Assembly (NCBI RefSeq): GCF_008831285.2
Contig: NC_045140.1
Coordinates: 18,970,370-19,034,369 of the forward strand
Source: Nymphaea colorata
Lineage: Eukaryota; Streptophyta; Magnoliopsida; Nymphaeales; Nymphaeaceae
Reading direction: 5' to 3'
Length of the DNA stretch: 64,000 bases
This document shows positions 40,892 through 53,296 of the stretch, in pieces. The notes under the pieces are model-generated. The model saw only the letters and a program-made list of their open reading frames with translations. It searched no databases and was not told the origin of the DNA. The first letter of the stretch is position 1. Each line of letters begins with the position of its first letter. The position numbers and the translations under genes were made by a program.

Positions 40892-42465
40892 ATGAAGCAT
40901 CATCAGCATCAGCTTGGCTGGGAACTTCAGAATGGGAAGAACAACTGGCTCAAAGACATACCAAGAAAAGTCCTTTCAGCGATACTGATCCTGCTCCTTC
41001 TGGCGGTCATCCCCCTGTTCTTCTCTGCTCGTGTTCCTCTTGTTCTTTGGGGCGGTCTGAGAGACGACTCGGTCAGTTTGCACTGCGACATCTTCAAAGG
41101 GGAATGGGTTCCTGACCCCAAGGCACCTTACTACACAAACACCAGCTGCTGGGCTATCCATGATCACCAGAACTGCATGAAGTATGGGCGCCCTGATTCT
41201 GCGTACCTCAAGTGGAAGTGGAAGCCGGACGATTGCCGACTCCCGGCGTTCGACCCCGCCCGGTTCTTCGATTTAATGCGGGGGAAGTCACTGGCCTTTG
41301 TTGGGGACTCTGTTGGGAGGAACCATATGCAGTCCTTGATCTGCATGCTGTCAAGGGTATATTCTCTTCTTTCAAAAAATTCAAGTTTCCGAATCCATTT
41401 GCAGTGTACATGCCTGGATCATTGATTTGCTTAGATGTGCTGGTTTAGATTCTTATATGAAAACTATGACGCCAAATCCCAGTTTCTTCCAGCATGATGA
41501 ACAGAAAAAACCGAGTTCATGGTACCAACAGATGATTTTCGAAGAATGCTGATCTTACACTTTCTGTTTAATCTTCCTTTTCCCCGATAACTGGCGAAAG
41601 ATCGCCGGAAAGGTGGAGCGTCGACGTAACGGCAGGGATAGGCATGAGCTAAGAAGCTTCTAAAGAAGGGCCGGGTCCCAGGCGGCACCCATAACCACCT
41701 TGGACCAAAATCTGGCTCCTTTCGCTCGAATCTATCTCTTCTGTTGCCCACCTTGATTCAGATTTCTGGCTTACTTCAATTATTTCTCTCCCTACCATTT
41801 TCACTGACAAGTCACCAGTCGGTTTATCCTCAAGTTTTGTCACATCTCACTTTGAAGAATTTCTTTACACGCATCTATGCACACACGCAAGCACGTACAG
41901 GGGAGTCCCCTCTTCACAACCACCGGTGTAAAGCATTAGGTGGCTCGCTCTCTCTATCTTCTTTCTGGGCGCGTGTTTTGATTTCCGCCATTTTCTGCAA
42001 ACCCTTTGAGCGGTGCTCCTAGGGACTGTCGGATTTGGTTTTTTGCTTCTTCTCTACTCCTTGGCTTTAATTTTCGTTTCGTTTTGGTTTTTAGGTTGTA
42101 CTGTGGCGGCATCTATTGCTTTGGATGTTTTCGGTTTCGTTTAATGCAAGTTCTTTCTCTTTCTCTCTCTTTCTTTCTTTTCTCTCCTCGTCTTTTTAGG
42201 ACGTGTGCCTTTTCATCCGGATATCTTCTCGCTAAAACCAGGCTAGAGGGATCTTAGTTTCTTTTACATATATAGGAAAAGTAAATGCTGCCAGATAATT
42301 ACCTGATGATTAAACTTACTTTGTTGCTTAAAAGACAAAAAATAGTCATTAAAACTACTGTAAACTATCAGTACACCATAAACTATTACTAATATCATAT
42401 AGCAATTTTGTGTAGCAATAAATTTTAAGCTTTAGCCAGCAATGAATCATCCATGTATATTATAT

Positions 42466-42541
<76 letters not shown>

Positions 42542-43972
42542 TATATGTATATATACGCGCGTTTGTGTGTGTTTTCTATGATAATATATGAAAGGAATGT
42601 ATTCAGTTGTACGTCTAGTTTGTTTGTAAGATTCAACTGTGCATCAGCTGGTAATTGGTGGAACCCGTGGGTTTGCGGCTTAAATGGGTACAACATATGA
42701 AAGAAAGTGACGGAGTAACGGCATGTGTACGTGTTCTGAACACGAAAGGCATCTCGGCTGATTGGGATTTCCTACCTTACGGCCCTTCACATTTTTTGTT
42801 CGGTCTTTTACAAATCAACTGTCTCATTCGGCGTAGCGTAAGCAAGCACTCTTTGGATTATTTTAAGTGCAATTTCATTTAGATATGACCCACTTGGTTT
42901 CCATGGTTGAGATTTCTGTAATACACTTTCCATGGGTATTGATATTGATTTGTTGATTTTCAAAGGTTTTTTCATTTTGGTATACAACAATTGTATCTGT
43001 AATTTCATGTTAAATATTATTGCTAAAACTACACAAATATATATGCATTGTTCAATTACCAACCAAATTCCCCAGTGATTTTACACATCTAATTGGCATT
43101 CAATGCTCATGATCCTGACCTGATTAACTGTCCGATCACTAAATTTTTGAAGCTAACACCAATCTTTGTCTCTAATTTCAAACTCACAGGTGGAGTACCC
43201 AGAGGATGCATCCAAAGGTGGGGATGAAAAATACAGGAGATGGTACTACACCAGCTACGACTTCACCATCCAAGCAATGTGGTCGGAGTTCCTTGTCAAG
43301 GGCAAACAGACAGACCAACATGGTCCAACAAACACCGGCCTCTTTTCCCTCTACCTGGACGAGCCCGACGAGCAATGGGTCAGCAAACTACAAGGGTTCG
43401 ACTACGTGATCGTCTCGGTTGGCCACTGGTTCCTGAGACCCCTGCTCTACTACGAGCGCGGCGAGCTCGTCGGCTGCCAGTTCTGTCCGGGCGCGAACAT
43501 GACGGACCTGGGCAAGGAGTATGGGTACAGGAGAGCATTCAGAACAGCATTCAGAGCCATCAATGGGCTGCAAAACTTCAAGGGCATTACATACTTGAGG
43601 ACATTTGCTCCTTCCCATTTTGAAAATGGGCAGTGGAATAAAGGGGGGCATTGCCTAAGAGGAAAGCCTTTCAAGAGCAATGAGACCTCGCTGGGAGGCA
43701 TTGACATGGAATTTTACAGGGCGCAGTTGGAAGAGTTCAGGGAAGCAGAGAAGGAAGGGAAGAAGAGGGGCCTGAAATTCAGGTTGCTTGACATCACTAG
43801 GGCGATGTTGATGAGGCCGGACGGGCACCCGGGGATATATGGGCACAGGCGAGAGGAAAATGTGACGCTTTATAATGACTGCGTCCACTGGTGCCTCCCT
43901 GGTCCTATTGATGCTTGGAGTGACTTCTTCTTGCAGATGTTGAAGATGGAGAAATCGTATTCTTCATCATAG
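40892..43972 (+). CDS. Trichome birefringence-like O-acetyltransferase (TBL19-22 group)
   Basis: Two exons, 40892-41356 and 43190-43972, are joined in phase 0 (AGG/GTATAT donor, CTCACAG acceptor) and encode 415 residues. The start is the ATG at 40892. An in-frame ATG at 40739 exists, but its extension has no family likeness. A short basic cytosolic tail precedes one membrane segment at about 27-53, as in Golgi type II proteins. The TBL region follows, with the GDS motif at 138-140 (FVGDSVGRN), paired cysteines and, near the C terminus, the DxxH motif D385/H388 ([10 protein letters not shown]). TBL proteins transfer acetyl groups to xylan and other wall polysaccharides in the Golgi, using a Ser-Asp-His triad supplied by these two motifs; that is family knowledge. 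The HWCLPGPID ending and overall length point to the TBL19-22 branch. A broken copy of exon 2 lies just downstream. Confidence 0.92.
41357..43189 (+). other. Single intron of the TBL gene
   Basis: This 1,833-bp GT-AG intron separates the GDS-coding exon from the DxxH-coding exon. Its middle is pyrimidine-rich, and it holds a large CA/TA microsatellite (42455-42534). No open frame with a recognisable product. Confidence 0.85.
42455..42534. repeat. (CA)n(TA)n microsatellite inside the TBL intron
   Basis: A short ACACAC run continues into over 50 bp of TA repeat. Confidence 0.95.
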
Positions 43973-44412
43973 GAGATCAGTGACTTTGACTCTAAATTCT
44001 AATCCTCGGTTATGGACCAAACACGTCTGTGTTCAGTTTACCTCATTTTCATTTTATATATGTAAAATAACTCTTTACCTATGATAAAAAGAAAATATTG
44101 AGAAGTACCCAAGGTTTTATTTATATGCTTGAATGACGTTCATATTGATTAAACATGCCACAAAATGTTGAAAACTATGCATTCTTCTTCTTTGGGGTTT
44201 TCACATTTTCTTGCAAGTATATGTGTTTATGTGGTTGTTCATATCCTAAAACTTTTTCTGTTAGTAGAACGCAGAACCTCCTTCTAAGGTGAACTCAACA
44301 CCTCTAAAAACTGTAATTAGTTAACTTGGGCAAGCATAAAGGGCTCCACTTTATAATGAGCCTGCGAGTCTGGAACTCTTGGCGACCAGCAACCTACCAC
44401 CTAGTGCCCTTA

Positions 44413-44630
44413 GGCAGTGTTTGATAGCCTCGGATCTCATATTCGATGTTACCACAGATTTTAAAATTATGGACCTTTGGTAAGACTTCTCTACTCTCGA
44501 ACCGTAAATCTGTGATTTTCACAAGGTAAAACAGATTTGAAATCGCCAGTTGAGAAATCCACTGTTTGTTTAAGCTGTGGATTTGGCCTATCATGGATTT
44601 GTTTCAGATCTGAGGCTGTCAAACATAGCC
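44413..44630. mobile_element. Tourist-like (PIF/Harbinger) MITE, 218 bp
   Basis: The ends are GGCAGTGTTTGATAGCCTC (left) and GGCTATGTTTGACAGCCTC (right, reverse-complemented), matching over most of 19 positions. Both ends are flanked by TTA (44410-44412 and 44631-44633), the usual target duplication of this superfamily. There is no coding sequence. It lies between the TBL gene and its broken copy. Confidence 0.8.
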
Positions 44631-44674
44631 TTAGTGGGTTCATTAATCCCTTGGAATCTCATAAGATTATGCTT

Positions 44675-45556
44675 AATCACCATCCAAATCCTGCAATGAG
44701 TTTAGGCAATTAATTCCTATTCAACGCACATTACTGTGATTTGATTAGTTAACAACCACTAAAATTTTCGAAACCAACACCAATGTTTGTCTCTTTCAAA
44801 CTCATGGATGGAGTGTCCAAAGGCACAGATGAGAAGTACAAGAGATGGCACTACACCACCTACAACTTCACCATCCACGCATTGTGGTCAGAGTTCCTTG
44901 TCAATGGCAAAAAGACATGGCCCAGGAAACACAGGCCTCTCCTCCGTCTACCTTGACGATCCCGACAAGCGATGGGTTCACAAACTACAAGAATTCGACG
45001 ACGTGATCATCTCAGCAGGCCACTGGTTCTTGAGACCCCGGCAGTAAATTGAGCGCGGACAGCTCGTCGGCTGCCAGTTTCTGGCCGGTCGAGAACTTAA
45101 CAGACTTGGGCAAGCCTTACGGGTATAGAAGAGCATTTAGACAGCATTCAGGGCCGGACATCAATGGGATGAGAAACTTCATGGGCATCACATACTTGAC
45201 ATCACATACTTGAGGACATTCGCTCCATCTCATTTTGAGAACGGAACGTGGAATAAATGGGGATACTGCCTAAGAACCATGCCTGTTGAGAGCAATGAAA
45301 CCAAGCTGCGAGATATCGATTTGGAATTTTGCATGGCTCAATTGGAAGAATTCAGAGAAGCAAAGAAGGGAGGGAAGGAGAGGCCTGAAATTCAGGTTGA
45401 TTTGACATCAGTAGGGCCATGTTGATGAGATTGGACGGGCACCGGGGAAAATATGGGCACAGGCAAGAAGACTATAATTGGTGTCTGCCAGGTCCCATTG
45501 GTACTTGGAATGACTTCCGGGTGCAAATGTTGAAGATGGAGAATCCTTCATCATAG
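44675..45556 (+). pseudogene. Broken tandem copy of TBL exon 2 plus intron end
   Basis: From about 44675 the sequence parallels the end of the upstream TBL intron (parent about 43051 onward), and from about 44810 it parallels exon 2 up to a TAG at 45554-45556. Exon 1, and so the GDS serine motif, is absent. The splice acceptor CACAG has become CATGG. There are several small deletions that shift the frame, a TAA at 45045-45047 where the parent encodes Tyr, and a short tandem duplication of CATCACATACTTGA near 45186-45215. Near 45470-45480 the copy reads Tyr-Asn-Trp-Cys where the parent reads Tyr-Asn-Asp-Cys-Val-His-Trp-Cys, an in-frame loss of the catalytic DxxH. It is a non-functional segmental duplicate; it did not arise by retrotransposition, since intron sequence is included. 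Confidence 0.88.
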
Positions 45557-46117
45557 AAGATTAGTGACTTAGCTTCTGGTCCTCAGAATATGGCCGAAGC
45601 GTTGTGTTCAATTTTTCTCGTTTTTATGTGCATCCAAGGGGTCTTCCCGCAGATTTCCAGAGGGTTCAAGACCCGGTCATATTGGTAAAAGGTGATAACT
45701 GTGTTGCGTTAATTAAATCGTTGCTGTCAGAATCAGTTTTGGAATCGATTTGGTGAGAAGCTGCTATTGCGGTGAACCAGAAGAAAAAAGAAACACTTTC
45801 GAGAAAAATTAAATTATATTAAAATTGCCTAAAATAAGAAATTTCTTAAAATGTTTCGATTTACAAATACAGTTGAAAAAAAACACATGGCATTCTTGAA
45901 TCTGCCACCAAATTGATCCATTTGTCACTAATTGAATTTGAATCGGCTGATTTTGGTAACTTTGAATTCATCGGTTTCTGTACGAGACGTAAAGAGGTGT
46001 AGCTACAAATATTCTACGATCATTATTCTACGATCATCACACAATAGTGACACCGATGGGAACTCCATTTTTATCCGCAAATTAGTCAAAGCGATACACG
46101 ACCGAGCCATGTGCAGA
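45557..46117. other. Spacer between the TBL copy and the AAE gene
   Basis: This AT-rich spacer holds no gene. The right part probably contains the 3' UTR of the minus-strand acyl-activating enzyme gene. Confidence 0.6.
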
Positions 46118-49100
46118 TCACATTTTTGGACTTTGCTCCGTTTGTGAGAGTTGTTGCCTCAGAACCCTTCTCATTATCTTGTTTGAAGCTGTCCGAGGAA
46201 GAGAAGGCATGACCACAACATGGGAAACCTGCAGTTAATGCAATTGCAAATGGTTTTCCTCATTAGCAGATCTGGACAATGAAGCATTCAAGTAAGTTTG
46301 TTACATACCCTGAATAACGGATTGAGTTTTCGTTGCAAGGATGAATTGAATGCCTTCTTCAAGGAACTTAAGTCTGCCTCTGAAGAAAAATTTGTATCTT
46401 TGAAGACCACTGCGATGACCAGCTGTTCTGGACCGCCCCCTAAAGGAGGTACCCCAATTGCTGCTGTCTCCAGCACAGCATCATCAACTCCGTTGCAGAT
46501 GCGTTCAATTTCAATGGAACTTACCTACAGATGGTTCATTTCAGTGCAGTAATATTAAAGCATATAAATTATGTCGGTGTGAATACCTTTATCCCACCAA
46601 GGTTCATGGTATCATCAGCCCGACCATGTGCACGATAAAACCCCCAACAGTGCGTTCAAATTCATCTCCATGTCTTCTCAAAACCTGTCAAGGGACCATC
46701 TTAACAGATTGCAAATGGAGCATGAATAGTTTAATAATGGAGAAACTCCAGATCTAGAACCAATAAGAACCTCACGGCATAAATTATGAGGCTAAATGCA
46801 CTAAGTAATGGATTTCAGTGATCTATTCAAGCCATCAAGGCCCAATGGTAACTGAGATTTTTGGCTCTGTATGGCTATCAGTGTCCTATTGGGTCAGTCT
46901 TAGACAGCCCTCAAAATTGGTGCCCAGATGCAGGAAAGATCGTTGTATAGTTCATGGCAAACAGATCTGGTCCTTGTTTTCTATTAATAAAAGCAAAAAA
47001 AAATTACCTTTCCATTGTAAACAGGCATTCCTTCGAAATAAACTTTGTAATGATCAGCATTAAGCAATGTAGTTGAAGCGCCAAACATTGTCGGATCAAG
47101 TGCCAGCTCGCCAACAGCTGGTACAGATTGTGGCTGCGAATAGAAGACAAAAAATGCCTACTTTGTTTAACGCTGTTCAAACATGAAGGTCGACATAAAT
47201 CCAGGTCTTTTCCAGATTTATGATATTAACGAGAGACAAGAAATTTTCTATTGCTAGACCACTACGGTTGCATATAAGGAGGTACAGAAATGTAAATTTT
47301 GTGTACCAGTGTCACACATGAACAGGATCTAAGCAAGTACACATCCAGTTAGCAGAAAAGAAACAGCACATATAAAGGTTCATGACAGTAAAGAAAATAA
47401 AGATAGTTACGAGGGGATTCCCGTCATCTCCAAGGATGTACAACTTGCAACCCATAGCTGGTGTACTAAATGCAGCCAATGACTGAGGTTGCACCAGAGA
47501 ACCTGAAACAAAACCACCACCTATTTCGGTGCCACCACAGTACTCTATAACTGGTTTGTAGAGAGCTCTTCCCATCAGCCAAAGGTACTCATCGACATTA
47601 GATGCCTCCCCAGTGGAGCTGAAGCACCTATCAATTTTTGCAACACATGTGACTCATAACTGCAGCTTCTCCTAAGAAGCCAGACATTGATTCTCATGCT
47701 ACACCAGCAACGGAAAAGACAAGCAACAAGCAGTTCAAAATTAATTTTACCTAACAGAAGACCAATCAAGGCCAGTTATAGAATTTGAATTTTTCCATGC
47801 CCGAACTATGCTTGGAACAACACCAAGCATTGTAACCTTTGCATCCTACATTAAGTGAAAACAGAATCATAACAGAATGGTCAGATCATATCATCATATC
47901 TTTCATAAAATTGAGTTTGCTCAGGACGTAGAAATTGTAAATGGAAAAAAGTGGAAGTCATTGTAAAAGAAAATGATAGACTAGCTGATAAATCTTGGCA
48001 CTTAAAAATGGGAAACTAATTGACCCGATCAAATATACATAAATAAGCTATAGGGCAGTCTTTGTCGTGCATGCATTGTGGAGATGGATTATAACAATTG
48101 AAGGTGGTTTTTTCTGAAAATTCAGAATTTTGGCCAAGTAATTTTGGAAATATTTGCAATATGTGTCTGCAGAAAATGGACAAAACAGTAATAGCAAGAA
48201 TGGGAACCCTTGCAATGCAGGATCAGTTGTTAGATACCTGCACAAATTTGGCAAATCCGTAGGCCAGAGGAGATCCATTGTACAGAGCCATTGTTGCCCC
48301 ATTAATAAGAGATGCATAAACAAGCCATGGACCCATCATCCATCCAAGATTGGTAGGCCAAGCAACAACATCACCCGTTCGGATATCCAGGTGAGCCCAA
48401 CCATCTGCTGCTGCCTTAAGTGGGGTTGCATGCGTCCATGGTATTGCCTTTGGTTCCCCTATACCACATTGCATAACATAACATTTTATTGGATTGTTTA
48501 TCATAAGGACATTCGCCTTTTATGCAGATCTGAGTGAAATAAACTCAAGAAAATGGTAAATGATGCAGACTATTAGCAAAAAAAAAAGAAAACAAAACTC
48601 ATTGTGATGAAGGTTAGGTACATGAGTTACCTGTTGTTCCAGATGAGAACAGGATGTTTGTGAAAGCTTCTATAGGTTGTTGCATGGAAATGTAATCGTT
48701 AGCTCTGGGAAACCAATTTTAAAATTTTGTCAGAAGAGTTGTACGTCTTGTTGAGCATCAAGTAACCACTTTTGCAATAGTTTAAAATTTCAGATTTATA
48801 GCATTAAAAGGTCAGCATCTAAAAATTCTTATAGAAGGATGTCAAGCACAACAGAAGAACCAGAAAAAATTGTTGCTATAAGGTAATAGTAGGAGTTTGC
48901 AATATATTTTAGTACAATTGAAATGTATTAAACATTCAGTTTATAAACATTTTATTAGGTTGTGAAAATCCTGCAATAAGGGAAATTTCAAAAGACTGGA
49001 AATACTTTGGACTGGTATATTGACTCCTTCTGCATGATAAACATAATAATATAAAACACATTGTAGACTGCCCTAAGTTTCTCGAGACATGAGTTACACA

Positions 49101-52100
49101 ATCATAGAAAAGATTTCTTAAGTTTTAGTTGCTAGAGTTTTGAACCATTGTCAGAATTATTGTTCTTGGGTATTTCATAAGTGCAGTTTCTCTCAGGTAT
49201 TAACCAAGATTCAAAAGCATAAAAAAGTAATAGAAAGAATATTAAAAATTTGGGTTTTCACCTTATTTTCTTATGAAAACCCATTTACAAAAATTCAAAA
49301 TTGTTACTAAAATGTTTTAAAAATTTTGAAACATTAAAACATATAAAAAGCACTTTTCTGGACATGTGTAAAAAAAGAAACATTTTGGCATGTCACTTTT
49401 TCTGCGCTCTTTTGAAAAGAAATAGTGATATTTGTGAAAATAGCTTGAACCCGAAAGGAGATCATTTAAACCAGATTTGTGCTTATCTTTGGTACCATAG
49501 AAGACACGGTATTCTCTAGCTGCTCTTTGATTTTCAAGTGCTAGATTCAGTTCTTTTATGTCTGATTGCCCAGATTGTAATGTTCATAGTCCTTTTACTA
49601 CAATTTGCATCAAGACAAGATTTTGATCTGCACACGGATTCTAAAAGTTCAAGATCTAATGGAAGTTTCACCAAGAAATAGAAGTTGATATGACTGGATC
49701 TAGAACACGCCTTTGCCCAAAGCCTCTACATCAATGCTTGCCACCACACTAGTGGTGCTGGCTAACTAAATATTCTTGAGACTATGATTTTGTAATAGAG
49801 AACATGGCATTCTTGAGCAAAACCAAGATAAGCCTGCCAAAGTAAAAATTAACTTTAAGTAGTAAATAGTAATAGTAATATTAAGGAAAACATTATTTAC
49901 AAATACACTAGCATGTTGTACAAGAAATATTAAACTTGTGGAAGAATGTGTAACAGTAGTTAATCCAATATTGTTAACCTGTTGCAGCACCAAATGTAGT
50001 AAATCATGGTGCTTGAGTGAATTTTCTTTAGTTTTAAAAAGGAAACATGAAAAGATAATTACACAAGACATGGTATTTCGCATACTTTTGTTTTTCAACT
50101 TTTCCAATAAATGTATCCCAAGACATGTCACAGTCCCGCAGATCTGTTGCAACAGTTGGTCCTTTAGCAGATATAACTATTGTTCGGGGTGCGCTGGCTT
50201 CAATAACCCTACTGAAATAGCCAACAACTACAAGTTAGTGAGAGTAAGTAGATTCCAGCATCAAACTGAAAAGAAAGTAATAGAAAAATGGAAAATCCAT
50301 ATATGATTTTAAAGAACATCACCTGTACAATGGTAGAATTTTTTCACCCCGAATGATAACATCCTACATTGTGAAGTGAAGAAGCCAAAGATGAATGACC
50401 CAGGTATAGACAATTTATTAAAAAAATCTAAATGCAACGCTGAAATAAGCATTAATTAAATGTGCACAAGTAATCTTGTAGGAAATAACAACAAAATATT
50501 ACAACATGTAATGCAACAAACTCATGTCACAAGAACAAAATGAACTAGTAATCTTAACATAACATTCATTAAAAGATAAAACTAAAAAAGAAAAAAAAAA
50601 ATCCTTCTATTGATATATCATTGTCTCAAAGTTCAAACCCTTTTAGCTTTAGAATTTTTCAATTCTCATAGAGACCAAACTTAAGACACTGATTTTATAG
50701 ATTTTGTCCTTTCTTTGGTGAACTACAAGCATCTACAGCACTTAATTTCTAATTTTAAGATAAGTGTCTAAGGCACCTAACTTCACCAGGCGCATTCTAA
50801 GAGCATGGATTATGCTAAGGAATTGTCTATCACAAAAGGAACCAATGGCAATTCTTCCTCATCTAATTTGAGAAATTGATTTGTCTCCACGTACTAGAGT
50901 ACCTGAATTATGGAAAGAAGGAAATTGTAAGAAGAAGAGAAATTAATGCACTATGCAATCTATAAGATACGATGCTTCCTAATGTCACCAAACAGAGACA
51001 GTAAATGACCTTACCATACAAGTTACAGACTGAGATAGAATACGTTCAATATAACAGAACAACAATTTTAAAGTACATGATAAAAGAATAGCTAAAAGTT
51101 AAAATGAGATAAGTGGTTAATGGCATAAGGCTCAAAATGTGCACCTGAGTGAACACAATTCTTGCATTTGATATTCTCAGTCTAGTTGATATTTGGGGAG
51201 GAGCAAAACTGTCAGCTATAGATACAACAACATAACCTGCTAGGACAATGGCAAGATAGATAATAACTGCTTTGATATTCATTGGCATATCAATAGCAAT
51301 GGCTGACCCCTTCTCCAAGCATAACAAATCAAGTGCATTTGCAACCACGCTGCAAATATGTTAAAATTCCGCTTAGAACAAGTAATTCCAACCAAAGTCT
51401 AACAGGAGAAAAAGGAAGTGTTTTGAGCATGGGGCATGGGCATGTGAAAGTTCCATTCATAATTTGTTCGTACAGAAAGTAGAATCCGGACTTTTGCCAT
51501 GCCATTGCAATATATGACATATGGAATCAAGCAGTTAAAAGATAAGAAGTTCATACTGTTACACTTTAGCATAGCCTTAGTGTTTAATATTATCAGGTGA
51601 ACTACTAAAAGCACAATATGGAAAAGATTTTATTTCTATGACATACATGTGACATAATTAGAGATAAAACAAACACAAGACAAAAGTGCCAAGAAAAAAA
51701 AGTATATGGATGAACTGAATTAACTTGATAATCAGGTCCATACCAAACTTCTGCGTGCAGCTCTTTGAAAGTCATGCGACTTAAATGTAAGCTATCAGAA
51801 CCTTCATCGCGCCAAATAATTGCGGTATCATGCAGATTCCTTTTACCATTTGAAGTTAAACAATTTTCAGCAGCATTCATCATGGCTCCCGGAAGCCATT
51901 GACCGCCAGGATAAGACAATCTGCCCTCATCAGATTCACAATTTCCTAGTATGCAGGTAGGTGGAACAGAAAATGAAATATTTAACTCATCGAAGACCAT
52001 CTTCCAATAAACCTACAAAAGGAATCACCAGTTCTTAAAACAAACAAAAAGAGCAAACTATATTTGAGAATTTTAACAAAAAAGATATGTTGAAATCTTG

Positions 52101-53296
52101 AGAATATGTAACATGCACCTCAGGATTCATAACAGAAAACTCCTGAAAATCAGTGAAGCTTGAGATGGGATCTTTGTACTTTGACCCAAGCAGCTCTTCT
52201 CCATGCCTCTCCAGGAAGCATCCGATGTTCGTCAAAAGCGCATCATCTCTTCAACCACATATCCATAATTAACATAAAGGTAAGATAACTCCAGATTCCA
52301 GAAGGACTAAACAAGTGTCAATGCAGAGTTTATATGTAAAATGAGCCATCAGATGGTACCGTACAAGTAACATGATGTCATGTCGTACCAACATTCAGTA
52401 GACAACTGATTTAGGTAATCGTTTTACTATAAGAATGCCCAAGAAATCTACGTACGTTGACATTTCTCGCTTAGAAAGTATATCAGATACTTTGTGACAC
52501 TGAGATGCAATTTTTTTTTTTTTTCTTTCGAGCTAAAGGAAATAAGCATGTTTAAAGAGATTGGGGTCGGGACACATGTCAACAGACTTCAGCCTTGAAT
52601 AAATAGAAGAAGGAACCTCTTTTATAAAGAAGTGAACTCCTGTCATTGTCAATTTTCTAAAAAAGAATTGAAGCTCTTGAACCGATTGCCATCCTTCAAA
52701 ATGTTGTGCTCATTGTTAACACTGGAAGAAACTAATTTTACTGTTAAGCATTTTGAAAATTTTAATTTAGCCCGGTAGACAGTTTAAAATTGTAATGGCC
52801 CCTCCTGGGGAAAAAAAGATATTGGCTCAGCCACTTACACCGAACAAGCTAGAAACCCTTTCAGATCACCAATTGCATGAAACGAGAATCTGACTTTCAC
52901 GAGTTAGCAAATAAGGATTGCTTAATTTTCAAGCGAAACCAAACAAGGATTGCATAGAATTACGCAAAAAGAATGCAAAACTGAAAAATCGAAGCCCCCA
53001 AAGAAATTGGAATTGTTTTCTAGCGCTTACTCGTCGGGAACCCAAGCAGGAGGAGGTCCCATCTTGGAAGCGTCCCAACCTCTATAACACCTGTAATACA
53101 TCATCTGGTGGAAGGAGAAAGGGAGGCTCGGTTCGAGCAGCTTCCTGGATATCTGCTTCCATGCCAGCACCCTCGAATCCCCACACTCTCGAAGGATCTT
53201 TCCAAGCTTCTCGTGAAGAACCACAGCATCGGACGACGGTATCCCGAGATCCTCGATCGCCGAAACGCTGATTTCTTCCAGTGATTGGATGCCCAT
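46118..53296 (-). CDS. Acyl-activating enzyme, AAE17/AAE18-like, with a frameshift in exon 12
   Basis: Fourteen minus-strand exons: 53296-53031, 52248-52119, 52012-51744, 51349-51145, 50363-50323, 50208-50086, 48704-48631, 48458-48238, 47845-47751, 47627-47411, 47133-47008, 46684-46587, 46524-46309 and 46228-46118. All have GT-AG borders and compatible phases except exon 12. That exon is 98 nt where 99 is needed: one T is missing in the GGGGGTTTT run near 46637-46645. As read, translation stops about 16 codons later and loses about 125 residues, including the GRADD hinge and the C-terminal catalytic lysine region (PRTASNK). Ignoring that lesion the product would be about 730 residues, the family's normal size. 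The family signatures are an SSGTTGEPK ATP loop across exons 7/8, [11 protein letters not shown] and [11 protein letters not shown]. The family activates carboxylic acids to acyl-CoA via an acyl-AMP. The C terminus, PKM, resembles a weak peroxisomal PTS1. A phase-2 join gives Cys where relatives have Trp (VW to VC). Confidence 0.9.
48705..50085 (-). other. Intron 6 of the AAE gene
   Basis: At 1.38 kb it is the longest intron of this gene, between exons 6 and 7. AT-rich; no exon-like frame or clear transposon was seen in it. Confidence 0.7.
52735..52845 (+). repeat. Dispersed repeat relic, copy C, in intron 1 of the AAE gene
   Basis: AAAATTTTAATTTAG, then GGCCCCTCCTGGGG, and a terminus GGCTCAGCCACT resemble the ends of the copies near 35.9, 38.0 and 54.4 kb. 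Short, non-coding and degenerate. Confidence 0.4.
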
